This document shows, piece after piece, positions 6,904-9,351 of a DNA stretch of 9,351 nucleotides; within the stretch, counting starts at the first letter, position 1; each line of letters begins with the position of its first letter. The position numbers and the translations under genes were made by a program. The DNA is from Candidatus Zipacnadia bacterium (GTDB taxonomy: Bacteria; Armatimonadota; Zipacnadia; Zipacnadales; Zipacnadaceae), in the NCBI GenBank assembly GCA_029821215.1, contig JALGTV010000039.1:1-9351 (forward strand). Direction: 5' to 3'. The notes below the pieces were generated by a model, which was given only the letters and a program-made list of their open reading frames with translations, had not been told where the DNA came from and made no database searches.

Positions 6904-7759
6904 GGTCGGTCATCTCCCCCAATAGAGCGGTACTGCTCGCGCCGGCATTCTCAGAGTGCTCAGGGCGAGTACCGCCGAACCAGTGGAGCAGTATTCGTAA
7001 CGTATTGCGCAACTGTTGGCGATTGATCAGTATATCTATCATTCCATGCTCATACTGAAACTCGGCGGTCTGCACACCGCGGGGAAGGTTAAGGTTGGTA
7101 ACCTCCACCACCCGAGGTCCGGCAAATCCCATAGCGGCACCGGTCTCGGCAATAATTACATCACCCAAAAAAGCATAGCTGGCCGTTACCCCACCATAGG
7201 TGGGATCAGTCAGCACCCCTATGTAAGGCAGACCGGCTTCGCCCAACTTGCCTACCGCGCCACTGGTCTTAGGCATTTGCATCAAGGATATCAGGCTCTC
7301 CTGCATCCGCGCCCCGCCTGAGGCACAGAATACCACCACCGGCAATTGGTCGGCCACGCATCGTTCCATCAGGCGAGCGATCTTCTCACCCACTATCCAT
7401 CCCATGCTGCCGCCGATGAAGGCCAGGTCCATAATCCCCAGGCCCAGTGGAATCCCCGCCAGAGTAGCCCGCCCGGTTACCACCGCTTCATTCAGGCCAG
7501 TCTTCTCCCGGGCTTGCTGAACCTTTTCCCTATAGCCGGGAAACTGCAACGGGTCAACCAGCGGCAGGTCATTATCCCAGGGGATGAAGCTGCCTTCGTC
7601 TACGGTGATTTGCACACGCTGGGCGCTGTGGAGCCGGAAGTGATACCCGCACTTAGGGCATACCCATAGCTCCTTCTCCAGTGCCCGCGTATAGAGCAGT
7701 TGGTGACACAGCGGACACTCTTCCCACAAATTCGACGGAATGTCATCTACCGTCGTCAT
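6896..7759 (-). CDS. accD: Acetyl-CoA carboxylase carboxyltransferase, beta subunit
   Basis: AccD is the zinc-ribbon partner of AccA. From the ATG at 7759 it has 287 residues: C15, C18, C34 and C37 form the N-terminal zinc ribbon (CPLC...CPKC). Then come GRATLAGIPLGLGIMDLAF with IGGSMGWIVGEK (96-126), CASGGARMQE (145-154), LTDPTYGGVTASYAFLGD (183-200) and GFAGPRVVEVT with LPRGVQTAEF (211-234). This is the complete carboxyltransferase core, slightly shorter than the 304 residues of E. coli. The start is ambiguous. AAGGTGA precedes adjacent ATGs at 7762 and 7759 and favours 7759. A TTG at 7795 would add 12 residues and has a strong AAGGAGGTGG, but 13 bases away. The extra residues do not look like the family, so I chose 7759. 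The promoter should lie in the repeat-rich gap upstream, but no clear box pair was seen. Confidence 0.96.
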   Translation of the reverse strand: MTTVDDIPSNLWEECPLCHQLLYTRALEKELWVCPKCGYHFRLHSAQRVQITVDEGSFIPWDNDLPLVDPLQFPGYREKVQQAREKTGLNEAVVTGRATLAGIPLGLGIMDLAFIGGSMGWIVGEKIARLMERCVADQLPVVVFCASGGARMQESLISLMQMPKTSGAVGKLGEAGLPYIGVLTDPTYGGVTASYAFLGDVIIAETGAAMGFAGPRVVEVTNLNLPRGVQTAEFQYEHGMIDILINRQQLRNTLRILLHWFGGTRPEHSENAGASSTALLGEMTDHE

Positions 7760-7808
7760 CATCTCACCTTTATGTCTATTTCTACTAATTGACAAGTATT
7801 TCCCTGTT

Positions 7809-7818
7809 CCACCTCCTT
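7809..7818 (-). promoter_or_regulatory. Strong Shine-Dalgarno sequence upstream of accD
   Basis: On the minus strand this reads AAGGAGGTGG, an almost complete match to the anti-SD sequence. The only start codon downstream at any plausible distance is TTG 7795, 13 bases away, which is longer than usual. It may belong to an N-terminally extended accD, or be a leftover of an earlier arrangement. It overlaps the stop of the mini-ORF ending at 7817. Confidence 0.5.
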
Positions 7819-7876
7819 ACACCTTCCTATATCCTATGTACTTCTTCATTGGGCAAACCTCGCAGTTGGCGAACAT
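7817..7876 (-). other. Possible 19-residue CxxC mini-ORF or gene-tail remnant
   Basis: The minus strand reads MFANCEVCPMKKYIGYRKV and then TAA, ending in the strong SD upstream of accD. Six more codons (RDIAQG) are open upstream before a TGA at 7897-7895, which falls inside an inverted repeat. The CxxCP motif, basic tail and lack of low-complexity bias look protein-like. No good ribosome site precedes the ATG, so it may be the last piece of a gene whose body was lost or replaced by the repeat cluster. I do not recognise the family, and chance is a real alternative at this length. Confidence 0.25.
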
Positions 7877-7887
7877 GCCCTGGGCGA

Positions 7888-7919
7888 TGTCCCGTCACGA
7901 CCTGCTCCGTACGGGGACA
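7888..7919. repeat. Imperfect inverted repeat
   Basis: The arms tgtcccgt (7888-7895) and acggggaca (7911-7919) pair with one bulged g over a 15-base loop. It is the first member of the repeat cluster counted from accD. Confidence 0.6.
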
Positions 7920-7940
7920 CAATATTCAATCGTTGTGGGA

Positions 7941-7956
7941 GGGGCATCCCTGCCCC
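7941..7956. repeat. Short hairpin shared with the sppA-polA gap
   Basis: The arms ggggca (7941-7946) and tgcccc (7951-7956) pair perfectly around tccc. The 16 bases match 4687-4702 at 14 positions, in the same orientation, and the bases ga follow both copies. This indicates a dispersed repeat, not chance pairing. Confidence 0.7.
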
Positions 7957-8012
7957 GACCTTACGAGACGAGCTCCGAACAGCAGAGGCGAGAGGCCCCT
8001 TCTTGGCGCGTA

Positions 8013-8072
8013 GGCGAGGTTCTCTCCTTCGGCAGGCTCAGGACGGTGAGCTTGCCGAACCGTAACCTCGCC
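8013..8072. repeat. 60-base two-tier long hairpin
   Basis: The outer stem ggcgaggtt (8013-8021) pairs perfectly with aacctcgcc (8064-8072). Inside, ttcggcaggctca (8028-8040) pairs with tgagcttgccgaa (8047-8059) with a single G-T wobble around the loop ggacgg. An internal loop of six and four bases joins the tiers. This totals 22 pairs, far more than expected by chance. No T-run follows on either strand, so it is not a standard terminator. Confidence 0.9.
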
Positions 8073-8083
8073 ACCCAATGTGC

Positions 8084-8100
8084 GCAGGTTGAGAACCTGC
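8084..8100. repeat. Perfect 7-bp hairpin
   Basis: gcaggtt (8084-8090) and aacctgc (8094-8100) pair around gag. It lies 11 bases after the 60-base hairpin and shares its last two bases with the next inverted repeat. Confidence 0.75.
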
Positions 8101-8136
8101 CTTCGCGGGCCGAAGCCCGCTACGGCGGGCGAAGGC
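8099..8136. repeat. Nested inverted repeat with two exclusive folds
   Basis: The outer arms gccttcgc (8099-8106) and gcgaaggc (8129-8136) pair perfectly. Within them gcgggc (8105-8110), gcccgc (8115-8120) and gcgggc (8125-8130) are spaced by cgaa and tacg, so the middle arm can pair with either neighbour but not both. Confidence 0.85.
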
Positions 8137-8154
8137 CTGCGCTACGCGATGGGG

Positions 8155-8182
8155 GGCGGGCTCCAAACGACAACGGCCCGCC
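8155..8182. repeat. Perfect 7-bp inverted repeat upstream of pheA
   Basis: ggcgggc (8155-8161) and gcccgcc (8176-8182) pair across a 14-base loop. It is the last member of the cluster and ends about 20 bases before the putative pheA -10 box. Confidence 0.65.
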
Positions 8183-8204
8183 TATATTGCAGGCCGCGGC
8201 TGTT

Positions 8205-8210
8205 TATGAT
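8205..8210 (+). promoter_or_regulatory. Possible -10 box for pheA
   Basis: TATGAT matches five of six -10 bases and lies 45 bases before the pheA ATG. No good -35 box is found at 16-18 bases upstream, where the sequence is close to ctatat. An alternative pair, TTGCAG (8188-8193) with TAAGAT (8210-8215) at 16 bases, is also weak. No leader peptide rich in Phe codons was seen between here and pheA, so attenuation is not supported. Confidence 0.3.
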
Positions 8211-8242
8211 AAGATATGGACCAATACTATCAGACTGGGGGA

Positions 8243-8246
8243 GAGG
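8243..8246 (+). promoter_or_regulatory. Ribosome binding site that fixes the pheA start
   Basis: GAGG, within a purine-rich gggggagagg, lies 9 bases before ATG 8256. It supports the family-like start MELDESRDEID over in-frame starts further upstream, which would translate the hairpin cluster. Confidence 0.75.
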
Positions 8247-8255
8247 CCTGAACTT

Positions 8256-9317
8256 ATGGAGCTTGACGAATCCCGTGACGAAATTGATGCTTTAGATGAG
8301 CAACTGCTGGAGCTGCTGGCCAAACGGGCGGGGCTGGCTAAGCAGATAGGTCAGCACAAGCGGCAGCAGGGCCAACCAGCCTACGACCCGAGTCGGGAGG
8401 CGCAAATACTGCGGCGGCTGACGACTCAGGATACTTCGCCACTGCCCGCTGAGGCCGTCCGGGCTATCTACCAGGAGATACTGTCGGCCTCCCGGGCCTT
8501 GCAGGAGCCGCTGCGCGTGGCTTTCCTGGGGCCGGAGCACACTTTCAGCCATTTAGCAGCTCGGCAGCAATTCGGCGTCCAGGCGGAGTTTGTACCTGCC
8601 GCCGGTATCACTGATATATTTACGTCCGTGGAGCGAGGTAACTGCAACCTGGGAGTGGTGCCTATTGAAAACTCTACCGGTGGCGTAGTACCCGAGACCC
8701 TGGACTGTTTTCTGGACACCAGCCTAACCATCTGCAATGAGCTGTATGTGCCTATTCATCTGTACCTGGTGGCTAACTGTGAACTGGATGAAGTAACTAC
8801 CTTATATACTAATCCGCAGCCGCTGGCTCAGTGCCGAGTCTGGCTGCGGGAGAACCTGCCGCGGGTAACCATCCAACCGACGGCCAGTACCGCCGGGGCT
8901 GCTCAGGCGGCAGCGGATGATCCCACCGGAGCAGCACTGGCCCCCGGGCCAGCCGCCCAGGCCTACGGGCTGGAAGTACTGGCGGCAGCTATTGAGGACA
9001 CCCCCAATAACCGCACCCGATTCTTTGTGGTCAGCCCGCAGATGGCTGCCCCTACCGGGCGTGACAAGACTTCAATAGTATTCTCCACAGCTCATCACGC
9101 CGGGGCGCTGCATCAGGCTCTGGGGCCGCTGGCGATGCATGGGATTAACATGACCTTTATTCAGTCGCGACCGGCACGGGGACGGTTATGGGAATATGTC
9201 TTCTTTGTGGACTTTGAGGGACATCATTCTGACGAAGAGATCCAAAAGGCCTTGCAGGAACTACAAGAGCACTGCCCCTTGCTGAAGATGTTAGGCTCTT
9301 ATCCGGCTGCTGAGTGA
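8256..9317 (+). CDS. pheA: Fused chorismate mutase / prephenate dehydratase with ACT domain (P-protein)
   Basis: The bifunctional enzyme turns chorismate into prephenate and then phenylpyruvate for Phe synthesis. The 353-residue protein has three domains. The AroQ chorismate mutase (about 1-85) keeps R7, R24, K35, D44, R47, E48 and Q83, which correspond to the E. coli active-site set. The prephenate dehydratase (about 87-260) contains VAFLGPEHTFSHLAA (88-102), VVPIENSTGGVV (134-145), NPQPLAQC (186-193), YGLEVLAAAIED (237-248) and the catalytic TRF (254-256). The ACT domain (about 270-345) carries GALH (283-286) and QSRP (303-306), the Phe-binding GAL and ESRP motifs, so feedback inhibition by Phe is likely. 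Oddities are His95 where the family usually has Gly in GPxGT, Thr-Asn in place of Ser-His before PQ, and Gln for Glu in ESRP. The frame stays open upstream to 7740, but that part only translates hairpins; ATG 8256 has the ribosome site. It is divergent from accD. Confidence 0.97.
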   Translation: MELDESRDEIDALDEQLLELLAKRAGLAKQIGQHKRQQGQPAYDPSREAQILRRLTTQDTSPLPAEAVRAIYQEILSASRALQEPLRVAFLGPEHTFSHLAARQQFGVQAEFVPAAGITDIFTSVERGNCNLGVVPIENSTGGVVPETLDCFLDTSLTICNELYVPIHLYLVANCELDEVTTLYTNPQPLAQCRVWLRENLPRVTIQPTASTAGAAQAAADDPTGAALAPGPAAQAYGLEVLAAAIEDTPNNRTRFFVVSPQMAAPTGRDKTSIVFSTAHHAGALHQALGPLAMHGINMTFIQSRPARGRLWEYVFFVDFEGHHSDEEIQKALQELQEHCPLLKMLGSYPAAE

Positions 9318-9351
9318 TCCAAGCCAAGTTCCTGGCGAAGCTGAGCCATCT

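Noticed and set aside
7016..7669. Overlapping plus-strand frames opposite accD
   Set aside because: They are shadows of accD, whose zinc ribbon and carboxyltransferase motifs cover the same bases.
8013..8072. Intrinsic terminator
   Set aside because: The hairpin is strong but no T-run follows it on either strand, and it stands between divergent genes, where no transcript is expected to end.
8013..8136. CRISPR array
   Set aside because: The repeats are palindromes of different sequence, not direct repeats with regular unique spacers.
7740..8255. 172-codon N-terminal extension of pheA
   Set aside because: It translates the accD 5' end in antisense and then the hairpin cluster, has no family similarity that I can see, and ATG 8256 has its own ribosome site and a canonical AroQ N-terminus.
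8183..8255. Phe leader peptide or T-box upstream of pheA
   Set aside because: There is no short frame rich in Phe codons and no T-box or terminator/antiterminator pair in the 73 bases.

Overview
This window is mostly core housekeeping sequence from a moderately GC-rich bacterium. A member of the Chloroflexota, perhaps Dehalococcoidia-like, is a tentative guess. It rests on three things: a DNA polymerase I without proofreading residues, a four-domain S1 protein, and hairpin-rich REP-like repeats in the gaps. No 16S rRNA or other decisive marker is present, so the taxonomy is inference.

Layout. On the minus strand, read from right to left, two blocks occur. The first is accD-accA (7759 to 6058), the two carboxyltransferase subunits of acetyl-CoA carboxylase, which overlap by 8 bases. 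The second is sppA-polA-rpsA-coaE (5813 to 1): a membrane signal-peptide peptidase, DNA polymerase I, an S1-domain ribosomal protein and dephospho-CoA kinase, the last cut by the left edge. Between the blocks a plus-strand tRNA-Leu(CAA) gene sits behind a near-consensus sigma-70 promoter. At the right end pheA (8256-9317, plus strand), a fused chorismate mutase-prephenate dehydratase-ACT protein, is divergent from accD.

The genes serve fatty acid synthesis (accDA), CoA synthesis (coaE), Phe synthesis (pheA), translation (rpsA, tRNA), DNA repair and Okazaki maturation (polA), and envelope protein quality control (sppA). They look like a co-directional housekeeping cluster, not one pathway.

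The least ordinary DNA is non-coding. The 460 bases between accD and pheA hold at least six inverted repeats in about 295 bases, including a 60-base two-tier hairpin and a segment that can fold in two exclusive ways. Smaller relatives lie between sppA and polA and between the tRNA gene and accA; one hairpin is nearly identical at two loci 3.2 kb apart. In the proteins, the points worth checking are a natural Tyr at the ddNTP-discrimination position of Pol I, replacement of a conserved AccA motif, and substitutions in the dehydratase and ACT motifs of PheA. I found no defence system, transposase, CRISPR array, phage gene or evident novel multi-gene system.
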